A program made the position numbers and the translations under genes. This document shows, piece by piece, positions 13,001-25,994 of a DNA stretch of 64,000 nucleotides (positions are counted from its first letter, which is position 1; the number at the start of each line of letters is the position of its first letter). The notes beneath the pieces are model-generated. The model was not told where the DNA came from. It did not search any database and saw only the letters and a program-made list of their open reading frames with translations. The stretch is from Lonicera japonica. Taxonomy: Eukaryota; Streptophyta; Magnoliopsida; Dipsacales; Caprifoliaceae. The DNA lies in assembly GCA_021464415.1 (NCBI GenBank), contig JAKCWG010000519.1:62001-126000 (forward strand), in the 5' to 3' direction.

Positions 13001-13698
13001 CAATGATCACAAATCACAAGCAAAGCAGCCATTTGTGAAATCACTAAAAAAATCTTCAATCAACCTTTATAAAAAAAAACACTAGAGTATTAAAAATGTA
13101 AATATTAGGCATGCTAATTATTAATACACTAAAGGAACACAAGATCCTTACAGGAAATTACTTAGTAAAAAGATACTCCACTACAAAGTTAATAAAGATT
13201 CTCCATCTCTGCTTATGATCACTAGAGTGTGCGCCGAAGGTGCAAAAACTTGATAATATGATTATATCAAGAAAAACAACTACTCACTTTGTCTTAATTT
13301 AATAGTTAAAAACCTAGAATGTCTTAAATTTATTGTCAACTTTTTATATTAGACAACGTATTATAAATTTCACAATAACAAATTAAATTGAATTGTATTA
13401 TTTATTTTTTAACAAAGAACTAAAAATAAATTGGAAGTACTAATACTATTATAAAGAGAAGAGCATGCCAACTTTTAAAAAACAAGGTACCAACATTTAA
13501 AGCTCAAGTTTGATATGTGTAATTACTAGTTACCAACTTTTAAATAACAAGAAGATATAAAAACAAGTGGTGCAAAATCAAACAAATCACTCACATGAAA
13601 GTTCAAGTACACAAACTTAACCAAGCGATTGTGCTGTCTCACAATTAGTATTGGCTGGCTAAGGAATACCATGTAACAAATTAATCCTGGTTGTAGGG

Positions 13699-13740
<42 letters not shown>

Positions 13741-14606
13741 CACATGTAATACTTATTAAATAGTCGTAGCATGGGCACTTATTATTTATTTATATGGAAG
13801 TATAAATAATAAAAAAGTACAGATAGAGTCATATTTACAAACAATAATAAGAAGAGTGCATGTTGTAATGAGTAATTTTAAGAGTAGAGAGAGAGAGGCC
13901 TTCAATTCTCCGAAGGAGTTTCTTCACTTCCTTCTTACACTTCTCACAATGTTCACTTTCATATTATAAGCCTATAAAAACAAAAGACACAAACAAGAAA
14001 CAAATAAAATTTCAATTAATGATTTAAGGCTTTTTATATAAACTTGATTTAGGGCTTTCTAAGTATACATGATTTAGGGCTTTTCTTATAACTTCACACT
14101 TCAAAAATAATTTAGAATTTCACTTATTGAAATTTATAATAGTGAGATTCGTACCTTAGATGGACATAATAAGGCAGATTCTTCAAAGCCCCACTTGAGA
14201 TGTTGAATGGTGAGGGGTAGGGCAGCTCGGTCAGATGATAAATGGTAAGGGGTAATGAATGGCGAGAGTTAGGGCATGGATACAAAAATAAGAGAGAAAC
14301 AAGAGAGCAAGAGCGAGTGAGTTGAAGGAATTATGTAGTGAGAGAAGAAAGAAAAGAAAATATAATTTGGTTTTATGGCACGAATATAATAAAATGTGGG
14401 TTTATGGCACGGATTTTTTAAATCCTTCCTCAAATAATAAAATATTAGTACTGCCAATGTTGGCAGGAGGAATTGCTGTGCACATAATTTTATTTTATAG
14501 GACGGGAAAAAAATGTTGTCTCAATTAAAGTAAGTATTTGGTTATTTGGCACAGATAAACTCGGTTGTCCCATATGTGTCGTCTAAAAAAATATTTTTTT
14601 GTAGCG
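10082..14606. mobile_element. Non-autonomous CACTA (En/Spm-type) element, 4.5 kb
   Basis: It starts CACTACAAAAAAA and ends TTTTTTTGTAGCG, the inverted CACTA termini with one A/G mismatch. A 3-bp duplication TAT lies at 10079-10081 and 14607-14609. Both subterminal zones (10100-10450 and 14380-14580) carry many short copies of a TGTCCCA/TGGGAC-type motif in both orientations, as expected for CACTA transposase sites. The interior is AT-rich with only short open frames. No TNP1/TNP2-like protein is visible, so it is probably mobilised in trans or dead. A (CA)n(TA)n microsatellite lies at 13699-13740. Confidence 0.8.
13699..13740. repeat. (CA)n(TA)n compound microsatellite
   Basis: About ten CA units run directly into about eleven TA units inside the CACTA element. 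Confidence 0.95.
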
Positions 14607-16553
14607 TATGTTGTGTTCGCTTATTTGGTAGGTTAAAATTGATAATAGCGTTGAGACATTTATGTTGTATGTATATATATTGTTGAATGATGTTTTGGCC
14701 TAATTATCTACATATATGTTGATTGTGAGGTTGTAACCTTACTATAAAGGGTTGTAGTTTTGCCATATAAATGGGTTGTAGTCGTAACAGTTATAGCCTC
14801 TATGACTGAGTATCGGTACCAGCTAGTTGTGATGGTGTCAAAATCTAGAACAGATAATTGACGACCGACCAATCAATGAATAATGGTGAATTTGAGGTTT
14901 AACAATGGATTGCAACTGTGAACAGTGATTATGAACAGTACTACCGTATATGTGAACAGTGATTGTGAACAGTACCAATGTGTATATGAACAATGATTGT
15001 GAACAGTACAACCGTGTATATGAACAGTACCACCTTGTATGTGAACAGTGATTGTGAACAGTACCACCGTATATGTTAACAGTGACTGTGAACAGTACCG
15101 ACAGAAACTGATTAAAAATGAAGATGAACACGAGACATTTTTTATTAAGGTATGTTCCCCCGGTAGCGCTTATGCTAATCCGGCAGTACGTCCTCCTTTT
15201 GTGTGTGCTTGCTTTGTATTAGCTCAGAGGCAATCAATTTGGATGATAATACAAGCTACCAATCTATCTCTCTTTCTTTCTATAATTTCCTTAATTCTAT
15301 TTATAAGTATAGAATTAGGATTACAAATATTTCAACAGAATAAATAATAAATTGTGTAGGAAAGAGAGCGTATAAGGATTGGTATTTTTGGGGTATGAAA
15401 AGAGAGAGTATAAGACCCTCGAAAATTGGCTTGTATTTATATTGCCAATGGCTTTATATCTCTTGAAAGAATATATGTTTTTTTGGTGTGATTTGAATGA
15501 ATGAATGAGGGGGGTATTTATAGGTAAATATATAATGGCAAAAAGGTAAATTTAATAAAAATGAATGGCAAAAAGGTAATTTTTGGTGGAGGTGTGGTAG
15601 GTGAGGGGTAAGAATGAGATTTTACCGGAGGTAAAAAATGAGATTTTACTGGAGGTAAAAGTGTTGAATTACCTTCGTAGACTAATGGTAAAATTATTAT
15701 TTAACCCCATCAAGTTGTTTGTGGATTGGAGCCCTAACTAGATTGTATCCTTATACCGTGTGGTTGTATCCGCTTGTTTATGTTATCATATTTTTGTATA
15801 TTACTTTCCCATGGGTGAGTAGTCGTAATCCGGACTTTAGTAGCTTTCCCGGCATGTAGATTAGTTCATGTGGGCCTATTAACGGAGTTACGTATCCTGA
15901 AAGGTAGTAATTCTACACTTAAGTGAAAAACTCTAATGTAGTTCTATCATTGGAGGATTTTGCTTGTACGGATGTTTTTCTTGTATCAAACTTATATTAC
16001 TTCCCACTTAGCTCAATTTTGGCTCACACCCATTTCAAATAGATTCTTACAGGTTGAACCTGGGGGTAAGGCATGATCTCTTATTCTTAGATGCCTTTAA
16101 TTCACTATGGACCTCTTGCGAGTCCATGATATTAAACGATTTGGTCTTGTACCTTGTATTATTAACAAAAGACGAAATACATAAATTGTATTTAATGTAT
16201 AAGAGTCGTAAAGACTTTTAATTACGAGTTTCTTTTAGACCTCGATGGAGGGTTTGCACTAAATGAACATATCTTAGTTTTATATCTTAGTTGGATATGG
16301 AGTTTACTCTAAGATAAAAAGGTTTTACTTTTCACATGTTAGAATTGTTGATTATACGGACTCCACACGTTGGAATTTTTATATGACACTAATAACACAT
16401 TACTTGTTATAATTAAAGTTTTATGTTGTGATTATTGAAGAAAAAGTTTTAGAAGTACTAAATTTTATATATTTATCACCGCTGTCTGTGTATGATACCG
16501 TGATTAACCGGGTTCCAAAGTCTAAACCTCTTAACGGGATTCGGGGTGACACA
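14607..16553. other. Repeat-like DNA right of the CACTA insertion (possible gypsy LTR end)
   Basis: The segment ends with AACGGGATTCGGGGTGACAC, wording similar to the 3' ends of many plant gypsy LTRs (...CGGGGTGTGACA). That suggests the pair 8641-10081 plus this block is one LTR-type unit split by CACTA. No protein domain or clear PBS supports it further. Confidence 0.3.
14916..15103 (+). repeat. GTGAACAGT minisatellite
   Basis: About five imperfect units of 34-36 bp, plus one short unit of about 19 bp. Each holds one or two GTGAACAGT words separated by ACCACCGTATAT-like spacers. Unit length is not a multiple of three and no frame is conserved, so it is not a coding repeat. Confidence 0.85.
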
Positions 16554-17136
16554 AATTTAATAGCAGATGAGCGTTTTCAATATAGAGATAGTCAAATATA
16601 ATTAATTAAAGGGGGCTGGCTATTATAGATTTTACTTATTTTCAATTAAAATATTTTGTTCAATTATTTTCTCATATTTACAATATGTGGATATTATTAG
16701 TGAATTAATCAAATCATCATCTATTAGTAATAGTAGTAACAGTAGTACTATTTGGATTTAGGAAGAAGAAGGTAACAAAAAAGACAAATGAATTATTTAT
16801 AACAATAACATAATCAACTTCAATATGTGAAGAATCACAACCACCACAACAAATTACTACTCCCAAAAAATTATGAAAAAACTCAAGAACTAGAGTACTT
16901 TTCTTGCAATATAGTGTAAAGGAAAAAGTTAGGCTTACTAAATTTATGGACAAATTAATATGTCGCTACTCAAATTAACTATAGAGTTATTGCCGATGTT
17001 GATTTCAAATTTTTTGATAAATTAAACGAGGAACCAATTTTGTCCAATTGGATACCACATTATACATGAATGTATCTACATATGTTCAAATATGTACCAG
17101 TTTTATAGTGCGTTGAAAAGATTGGTTGACGCGATC
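16554..17136. other. AT-rich spacer
   Basis: No gene or bounded element was recognised. Confidence 0.4.
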
Positions 17137-17700
17137 GCTCTGATACCAATGACGCGGCCTCTGATACCAATGACGCAATCCCGAATCGTACTTCTAACCA
17201 GGTTGTTTGTGAATCCTTGACCCGTAGTCTATAAACAGACTAGAACCCTGGAATAGGACGAATTGATGGATAATGGAACCTAAACCCAATACTTAAAGAA
17301 GCATGGACCTTGGTATAGTGAACGACGTCACAATCTAGTGTGGATACTAGATTGATAAGTCAATAAACACGTAAATTAATCAATTCAACATGCTCAACAT
17401 GTTTTTAGAAAACACAAAGAGAAAACTCTCAATTTAATTAATCATAATCGTCTTCATAACTTGATTAATAAAATAATATTGTGCCTCCTTTAAATAGGAG
17501 TAAACAAAACAATAGAATCTGAAAACAATAAAGAAACTATTTCCTATTAAAAATAGGAATCCTAATAAAAGGAAACAAATTAAATATCATCTCCTAATTA
17601 AAATAAAAGGCCTATTAAAAAAATAAAGAAGCTGCCAAAATTATAATAAAACTAATTATATTCTTCGCTAGCCAGTTGTGAGAACATACTAGAAAAATAA
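17137..17700 (-). mobile_element. LTR-retrotransposon fragment, PBS and adjoining LTR
   Basis: GCTCTGATACCA at 17137-17148 is the complement of TGGTATCAGAGC, the primer-binding site for initiator Met-tRNA used by many plant copia elements. The core TCTGATACCAATGACGC is repeated 21 bp further on. On the minus strand the LTR would lie on the right (17165 to about 17700). The internal domain that should follow on the left is missing or unrecognisable. Confidence 0.5.
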
Positions 17701-19179
17701 GGTTGTATTTGGACTTTAAAGCATGCCCGCGCCTTATTAAAACAACACTTTTGCTTTTTGATCACAATTTTTAACTTTGGCGTACCCAAGCTTTAAGCAA
17801 ATACTTCTTTTAATTTTTTGGCTAAGAAGGGTTAGGCAGAATCACATCGTTAATACACTTTTTTATTTTTATTTTTATAAAATGATTCTTTATTTAAAAT
17901 CGATGCAAATGAAATAAGATAAGTTAATATCAACAATAAAGTAAGCGTAAATAAAACGAAAAGGGCAAACATGTCCAGGGAGAAGCTGATTGCCATTTTG
18001 GTAAATAATTATGGAAAGTACATTTTTGTAAATATTTGACAGACCATGCCCGCCTATAATTATTTGTTGTTTTAGTGCTGTGTTTGTAATTTTCTCCTTT
18101 AAATATTGCTTTTAGCATCCAACATATATTTATTATGAATTTAACTAAAGTGTCCCTAAAAACACAAAAAAAAACTGTCACTAAAATAATATTAGAAAGC
18201 TAAAAGAATCATATAGAGTGTTAATAGCCGTACACCCCCTTTTGAAATAAGCATTTTATATTAATTTTCTAGTATTATTTTATTTTCACTATCATGTTTA
18301 TTTTTGTTTTTTAAAAACTTCTAGTTGAAAAAGTATTCACTCGAACCTGAGAAAGATCTCATATTTGAGTCTCATTAAAGTAAAATTTAGGATGAGTTTT
18401 CATTGTTTCTAGTTAAAGAGATAGATTTAAAACTCATTTTTTTTTTTTGAAAAAAATAAATATCAAGAAGTGAAGTTGAACAGCCATATACATTAAAGAT
18501 ATAGGAGTGTTTTATATTTAAATTTCTAGATCACAATCACTTTTTTTTTATCCAAAAACCTCTGGCCAAGGGCTTAAGTAGATATTTTACTAAGAACTGA
18601 AGTTCAACCGCACAATTGGGGGTAGTATTCCCATAGCTAGCGATTGTTACTCAGATTTTTTAAAATTATCTTAAACGTGGTTCGAATTCTCCCTACTCTT
18701 ATGAAAAATGGATAATGCTATTGTGTGAGCTAAAGCTCATTTGTAAATGTATTTGTTTCACTATCTCTAAGGAATTTACTAATTATCTGCCCTTGAAAAA
18801 TTTGTACCAAGTCTAAAAAGCTTGTACAACGTTCCGCTCTCGATGTCAAAATTTCATACAAAACAAAATGAAATGTAGATAATTGTAGCTGGCCTGGCTT
18901 TGAGGGTGTGCGGGGTGGACAAGTATACGCAGGCCATGGCTTAAATAGTGATTAGCTTTTATAAAATTAGGGTAACAAGTTTCAACTTTTACATTTGTTT
19001 ATTGACAGTAAAAAGGCTCAAATTTAAAACTAGTATTGTAAGAGCCCAGCTAATAAAAGATGTGAAGTTTTTTATCAGCCACTCTTTCATTTCTATATCT
19101 ATTTTTTAAGAGTAATGATACACTTACTCACAATTCTTACCAACATACATTATATAAGTCGTACCAACACAAAATACAA
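17701..19179. other. Intergenic DNA, no gene seen
   Basis: Short AT-rich frames only. No splice-consistent coding series or bounded transposon was found. Confidence 0.4.
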
Positions 19180-19182
19180 TAA

Positions 19183-19706
19183 GGCCTCGTTTGATTCGGG
19201 TATTAAAAAGTGGGATGGGATTATTAATACCACTTTTTTTATAATACCTTGTTTGATTCGCACAAATGTGCTGGGATTACTAATACCGGTACTAACTTAA
19301 TACCACTCTTTGTGCTATAATTTAATACCAGGGGGAGGTGGTATTGTTTATCCAGGATTAATAAAAATAAACCATATATTTTCAAAAATGCCATTACTAC
19401 TACTATATTATTATTATTTAAAAAAAAATTAATTTTTTTTTCAAATTTTTTTTTTACAATTTTTTTTTCAAATTTTTTTTTAAAATTTTTTTTTTTTTTA
19501 AAAAAATTGTTAGTCCAAAATATAATTCCGTATACAAGTTACAGAACCAAACATGGTATTAATATTAGCATGAGATATCCCAGTATTAATACTACATGAA
19601 TCAAACATGGTATTGGTATTAAATTAATACCATGATTAATAGTCCAGTACTATTAATACTGGTATTATTAATCTCACTTATCCTAATACCTGAATCAAAC
19701 AAGGCC
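19183..19706. mobile_element. Tourist-like (PIF/Harbinger) MITE, 524 bp
   Basis: Inverted ends GGCCTCGTTTGATTCGGGTA and TACCTGAATCAAACAAGGCC are flanked by TAA at 19180-19182 and 19707-19709, the 3-bp target typical of PIF/Harbinger. The body is rich in GGTATTAATACC-type words. A reverse fragment of the same family occurs at 47088-47175. Confidence 0.85.
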
Positions 19707-19709
19707 TAA

Positions 19710-20245
19710 GGGTATAACTCATTTAATAAACTCAATAAGAATAGACGGTAGGATTTATAGGTAAGAAAAAAATATTTTCCTTTTTTTAAATATTTTAAAA
19801 ATAACTATAACACATCCCACTACAAAATATTTAATTCCTTCAAAATTTATTACAATATAATGCAATAAAAAATGGAAAGGTTATAGCAAAAGAGTCGAGC
19901 ACCAACTAACAACGTTAACTGGTAGAGCACCAACTGGTAGACAACTGAAGTGTCGAAAATATCAAGTACAGGGCACTTCGGAGTGAATCAAAGACTGGAT
20001 ACGAAATTCGAGATGCAAGTGGATGGGCTTGAATACGCAACTATTTGTACTTTGCTAGTCTATTAAGCCTAAATTCCTAACTACTCGTACTTTTTTTCTT
20101 CTCCACTAGTCTGATTCTCCAGCTTATTTACATAAGGACTAATTCCTGAATTTTCTCTACCCAGTCTGTTGTGCATCTATCCTGTTGATAATTCTTCATG
20201 TTCAATAATGCAACTTGTTATTCAATACATATATATATATATATG
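19710..20245. other. Spacer between two MITEs
   Basis: Unique AT-rich DNA ending in an (AT)n tract at 20227-20244. No gene seen. Confidence 0.4.
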
Positions 20246-20247
20246 TA

Positions 20248-20646
20248 GGGAGGAGCATTTCTAATACGGATTATTGTTCACATATTAGTGGTACAGACCA
20301 AGCCATTTGGCATGTTTTTCGATGAAATTTTTTGATGAAATTTGGTGAGAATATGATTGAAAAATATTAGTGGTACGGACCAAGCCATTTGGCATGTTTT
20401 CCGAGAAGTGGGTTAACTATATGATTAAAAAATATTGGATTTTATATATCTATTTGTGGACCAATATTTTTCAATTATGTAGTTAACCCCCTTTCTAGTT
20501 GAATTTTTTGATAAAATTTGATAGAGATGTTACATGATGAAGAATATCCCCCCAAATTTCATTAAAAAAATCCATCAGAAAGCGTGCCAAATGGTCCGGT
20601 TCATACCACTAGTCCGTGAACAGTATTCCGCACCAGAAATTCTCCC
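20248..20646. mobile_element. Fold-back MITE, copy 1
   Basis: About 400 bp made of two long inverted arms around a TATATATCTATTT centre. The ends are GGGAGGAGCATTTCTAATAC and, at the right, the complement of GGGAGAATTTCTGGTGCGG, with TA on both sides (20246-20247, 20647-20648). The arms share TTTTTTGATGAAATTTGGTG and CCATTTGGCATG. Related copies lie at 34801-35205 and 41233-41470. Confidence 0.8.
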
Positions 20647-20648
20647 TA

Positions 20649-22255
20649 TATATGTATGTATATAATATGTTAATTATAGTTAAGTGAAAAAATAAAACTA
20701 TTAATTTAAAATACAAGTGGTCAAATTAGAAAAGATGCACCAGGTATATTCGTGAGAGGCGCTTATATCTTAAAGGTTTTTTTTCCAAGCTACACTCAGT
20801 AAATCCATTTAATCAATGTTATAGATGAAATCTTACAAAGTTGTCTTTTATTTTAACAACACGATATGATTTATTTTTATCAATTAATTCACACCATAAA
20901 TTCTTTTATTTTCACACAATCTCAACCTTTGAATAAAGAAGCATAATACACGTATACACTATCAAATACATTCAATCACATCAACTTTCTTTCTTTTATT
21001 TTTTTTAAACCTTAAAATATAATAACATTTTTACCAAATGTTTAAATTTAATAAAAATTATATATTTGAAATCTCATAATTAGTCTCTATAAAACAAGAT
21101 TTATTGTGACTATAAAATAATATATAAATAAAATTAATAAAAGCCTAATAAGAATTACATATAATTGGTCTAATATAGATATTTTTGAATATTCAAATGG
21201 AAAATCCCACTTGGACTTCAAACCCAAATTTAAAATCTTTGAATAGGTTTCAATCACGGATTCCATTTCTTTGTATAGAGATTAGAGACCTTCTACTTTT
21301 CTCTTCAAATAAGTGTTGTCATGAAAAAATTAGTATCTTATTATATGAAATGATAATAGGAATATTAAATTAATTTAGGTTAGCCACTTTTAGATGTTTA
21401 ACAATATAACCTAAGTTAGTTTTTGAAAAGATGAAATAAAAGTAACAAAATATTTATCATGTGAAATTGTGAATGATTGGTGTGATAAAAAATGTGGGTC
21501 ATATTATTTTCAGTTTTTCAATATATGATTTTTTTTTTATTTTAAATGTATATTTTAAATAAAACTCTTACTTAGTATTTTCTTGAGAGTAAGAAAAAAA
21601 TAACCATTGTTAAAAATTTAATTAAACTATATTACTATTCCTATAACATTAGTAATTTAAAGAAAAGTTGTTATTTAAGGTACTCAAGATTTTATTTGTT
21701 TTCATCTTTGGTGATGTTTATTTATTTTTTATTTTTTTAAAGAAATTGGCAATATTTCATAATGGTTTTAATGGAATCAAATTTCATAGTACAACTAAGT
21801 TTAGCATACTTTCATTTAATTTTAAAACCACATCTTTATATGTTTTTGTTCCATTATAAAGTTCGATGGAATTCAATTCTTCTTTGTGTAAGTGAAACAC
21901 ATCCAAATTTAATGATGTCAGTGATAAATTAAAAAGAAAATATATGGGAGGGATCAAAATTACAATTATAAACATTGATAATGTTGTAATAGATACCGTC
22001 ATAAATCAAAATATTCTTATTTTAATTACAATAATACTTGTATTCAAATCTTTTTTTATATTTTTATTCATTCTACTATGTCCAATAGCACCGACATACA
22101 TTAATATATATATATATATATTTATTAGTTCAAAAATAAAATTATTTAATTTAGCTTACGCGTATTTCGTCTAATATCTCATTGGCCTGATTCAACTAAT
22201 AAGGAAGAAAATGAAAACCAATGAATTAGCAAGAATGGGCCAACCTATATAGCTG
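20649..22255. other. AT-rich intergenic DNA
   Basis: Very A/T-rich with an (AT)n tract near 22104-22122. Open frames are low-complexity and unsupported. Confidence 0.4.
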
Positions 22256-22259
22256 ATGC

Positions 22260-22640
22260 AATCCCACAATCCACAACGCACACAAGGATTCCCATGTGGC
22301 AGACACCATAGTTACCCACCATCAACGGTCCTCATTAAAGCAAATTTCCAAAGCACCTAAGAATTCATCGATGGTGGGACCCACAACCCACCCGCAATCC
22401 GCCTTGGCACTCTGCTATTGGTGGAGCCGGAAAGGTCCGTGGCCCGTTGATTTCACCCCAGCCCACAATCTCCACAACCGGAGGGAAAGCAAAAGGAGGT
22501 GCCACGTGTATGGACACAACAACGTCAGGGTGACGAGAAAAGTGTAGTTCACTGCCGTTGATTAGGTCAGTGGCGTGGGCCCCGCAAACGATTATTACAG
22601 TGCAAAGGACTTTGACACCTCAGCCGCAGCGAAGACTAAT
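22260..22640 (+). promoter_or_regulatory. GC-rich island with G-box, TGACG pair and TCP-like site
   Basis: A sharp rise in G+C against the AT-rich surroundings. It contains CCACGTGT (G-box core 22503-22508), a convergent pair CGTCA/TGACG at 22523-22535, GTGGGCCCC (TCP-type site) near 22576, and CAAAGGACTTTG at 22603-22614. The stretch 22566-22614 aligns without gaps to 26147-26195 upstream of the glutaredoxin gene. No coding frame is credible. It could be a displaced distal promoter of that gene, or an island for a gene not recognised here. Confidence 0.5.
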
Positions 22641-23746
22641 AATTACCGGATGCTTTGAAAAATTGTAAATTATTCACACAAGCATAAACATAATAAATTT
22701 AGTTTAAGATGCATTTGATTGACTACATTTTTCATAAAAAAATATAATTTTTTTACTTAAATTATTATTTTCATGTTGTTTGATTGTTAAAATTTTTTAA
22801 ACAGTTAAATTCTATTTTTTGGCACTATTTATATATTTTTTTCATATAAACAAGAAAAATATTTTTATATTTTATTATTTTAATTTCAAAAGTTATTAAA
22901 AAAATAATGCATAAACACTTGTTTGCACATATATGATATTATTTCTCACATTTCTCAATAAGTTGAAATGTCCAATTTACTCAAACTATTTGAATTGAAA
23001 AACAAGAAAAGCCAACTTCATTCTTCATATAAAATTTGCTCCACATTTTTTTATTTTTTTTTGGGTGTGTTCCTTACCCATAAAATTTTAGAAGAAAGAT
23101 TCGCACAATCCCATGCTTTTTTACTTGTAAAGTTGATATTTTTGCTTTTGTTACGAGATTTCTTATAAATTGTGTTATTTTATAATCCCATAAATTTGGT
23201 GTGATACGAAGAATCTTACGTTCAATTCAAGAACTTAAACACAACAAAACTCTATATTTTTCCTCCTCCTCTAATTTCAGTATATCAACACATTCTCTCC
23301 TAATCGAATACACAAATCAAGAAGAAACCAATTTAAACCAAACTTTTCTTTCTTTTTATATTTTCAAAATAAATTAAAAAAATCATGAAACTATAAAAGA
23401 ATTGATAAATTGAAAATCATGTTATTTTAAAATCACATTTTTTAAAAATCTTGTGATTTATATTCAAAATAAAAATAAAGAATCCTTCAATTTATAAATT
23501 TTCTCAAAAAAAGAAGAAAGCAATATTAGTGATTTGATAAGCTTATTATAGCAAAAACAAAAGATTAAAGATCCAAATGCCATCTCGATTGGTAACATTT
23601 TGTCTTGATCAGATCAAGGTCTCAAGTTCAAGCTATAACAACGCCTCCCCTATTTGTACTTGTAACTTGAACACTTTATATAAGCTCTCAAGTTCATAAC
23701 TCTACCAATTCCACATTTCCAACCCAATTTTTCACAATAACTCAAA
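22641..23746. other. AT-rich spacer
   Basis: No gene seen. A SINE-like tRNA-related word (GGTCTCAAGTTCAAGC near 23619) is present, but without a recognisable tail or target duplication. Confidence 0.35.
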
Positions 23747-23754
23747 CCCTGAAT

Positions 23755-25083
23755 CATGGTTCAAAGTATCGGATGGCCGATACCGAGTTAGAATAGGAAG
23801 TGCCGAACAGCTATTATGACCCGATATGATTAAAATCGCGGTATTTCAAAATATCATCAATATTTTATTGAAATCACACCAAGTCGCTGATATTTCACTC
23901 CATATTAAATAATTGAATAAAGTGACTAAAGTTATATAAAAAAAAAGGGAGTTACTCCATGTTGGATTTTAGAGACTTTAAGTGTAAATTGGTATTTATT
24001 GAAAAAAAAATGTTGATTTGTTCCAAAATAATTTGTTAATCTTTGTTTAATTAAATTGGCAACTATAAAAAAAATATTGATTTGTTCAATTATTCCAAAA
24101 TAATTTATTAATATTTGCTTAATTAAATTGGCTTAATCCTAAAAAAGAGAATATTAGAAGAAGGAAGAAAAGAAAGAAGAAAAAGAAACGAAAAGTAAGC
24201 AAGAAAAAAATAAAGCAAAAGAAGCGTAGGCATCTAACAGATCTAACTATGTTCCCTAGTTATGATGAGTATTCTAGTGGTTGTGATCCTCATTCACAAA
24301 GCTATCGTCGCCTTGATGATCAACTGTAGAACTTAAACTTAGGCCAACACTATTATGGTGGACATGGATACGACTATGATTATAATAGTCGTAGACATAG
24401 TATCTCTAGAAGCAAAATATCTAGTTATAATTTTGGCACTGGTTATGAAAGTTCTACACAAGATTATGTTAATAGTGATGGATCAAATAATAATATTGTT
24501 ACTCGTGGTGGTTATTATTGAAATGGTCGTGGAACGTATTATGATGGATCTTCAAGTAACAGTAATTATCGGGGATTTGGATACTATCATCATCATGGCC
24601 AATCAAAATTTTCTGTTTATGGGTTATCTAGTCATTCATCTCATTTTTACCCCACAAGTGCCAATTCTTAATCTCCTTTATATATTTATTCCTCATCACT
24701 GGAGTCCTTGAGTAATGATGATAATTATAATTTATGTCATTATTCTAGGCCTAATTGAAATTATATTTAAGATATTTGTATTTTATAAGATTGTATTGTT
24801 ATATATTTATTGAATTATGATGTAATATTTTATTATCAAGTGCGACATATGATGATATTTTAATGTATGATATGTAATTTGTACTAGATAATATTATTAT
24901 GCTTATCTAATTGATCAAGCTTATTAATCTCATACTTTAGAATTTTTCTATATATTTTTTGTAATTTTTTGGGCATTTTAAATAATAAATCGCTTCATAT
25001 CATCGAAACCGAAACCGATACCGATATCCGAGTCAAAAATTGAGTGTTCGAGTTAGCCTCTGAAACCGCGACTTTGAACCATG
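23755..25083. mobile_element. Decayed hAT element with exact 8-bp target duplication
   Basis: Perfect 13-bp inverted ends CATGGTTCAAAGT / ACTTTGAACCATG are flanked by CCCTGAAT at 23747-23754 and 25084-25091. The subterminal zones carry CCGATACCG repeats. The element is 1,329 bp and contains the Tyr/Gly-rich frame at 24261-24671. Confidence 0.9.
24261..24671 (+). pseudogene. Broken Tyr/Gly/Ser-rich frame inside the hAT element
   Basis: One frame reads through 137 codons with only two internal stops. Its composition is distinctive: YDEYSSGCDPHSQSYRR, GGHGYDYDYNSRR, GRGTYYDGSSSNSNYRGFGY, then HHHGQSKFSVYG and a final stop. Plant hAT transposases of the BED/DUF659 type often end in low-complexity Tyr/Ser/Gly tails, so this is probably the 3' end of the element's former transposase. 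No catalytic core is left. An overlapping frame (24355-24711) rich in Ile/Val/Met is a shadow. Confidence 0.45.
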
Positions 25084-25260
25084 CCCTGAATCCATTCGTG
25101 CACCACATATATTAAAAAGGTTATTGAAAACGAGTCAATATTTATTTTTTTATTTATATTAAGTTGCGACTTAACTAATTTTTGAACACTTTAATTAATT
25201 TTTATATTACTACTCGTAAAATATTTTTATAATAATTAAAATTCAACCTAAAAACATCTA

Positions 25261-25994
25261 GGTGGCGTTTAGTAAAAAAAATAAAAACTGGAATTGAAAA
25301 CTGAAAAAGCTATTTGTTTAGTTCTGAAAGTTGTATCTGAAAAAATATTGTTTGTTTGAATATGAGAAATCTAAAAACTAAATTTTTTTATAATGACAAT
25401 TTTACCCTTATTATTTTATTTTGATCACATGATTCTAACGACACACTTATAATACACAACTATTCATCCATCAATTATATATAAAGCACATAAGGGCCCC
25501 AATTAGCTTTTAAAGACTTTACCCATAATAAGAATCATAAACAACTACACAATAGATATGGAAGTTTGAAAAAAGAAACCCAAAAACATATAAAATGGTT
25601 GCAGCTATCCACGTTAATAATTTAAATAATAAACTAAAATTTAATAAGAATAAACAACATGATTGAAAAAAGGTATGAAAAATGAAATTAAAAGAAGGAA
25701 CACAAACTTTAACAACAATTTTACTAATTGGCGCATGAAGAAGGAAAGAAAATAAGGGTTTTGATAAAAGAGAATGGATAAAATGGAACTTTTACACTTT
25801 TTAAAATTAAATTTTAGATTTAAGTGGCAACTTTACTACTTAAAATTTTAGATGAAAAATTTAAATTTTAAGTGATAAAAATTAAATAACTACTTAATTT
25901 TTTTAATTAGTAAATAATTTTATCTACCATTTAAATTTAAAAAATTTAAATTTTTAAATTTAAATGACAAATTAAATAGCAAGTTAATAACACC
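25261..25994 (+). mobile_element. Harbinger-like non-autonomous element, copy A
   Basis: Ends GGTGGCGTTTAG and (complement) GGTGTTATTAA are short imperfect inverted repeats, with CTA duplicated at 25258-25260 and 25995-25997. The AT-rich 734-bp body shares long stretches with 41471-42177 in the opposite orientation, confirming a dispersed repeat. No transposase. Confidence 0.65.

Noticed and set aside
22296..22547. 83-residue frame in the GC-rich island
   Set aside because: No domain, no splice context, and the stretch is better explained as regulatory sequence with G-box and TGACG sites.
24355..24711. 118-residue open frame rich in Ile/Val/Met
   Set aside because: It is a shadow of the Tyr/Gly-rich frame at 24261-24671, which has the protein-like composition. 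Membrane-protein appearance comes from reading Tyr/Asp codons one base out.
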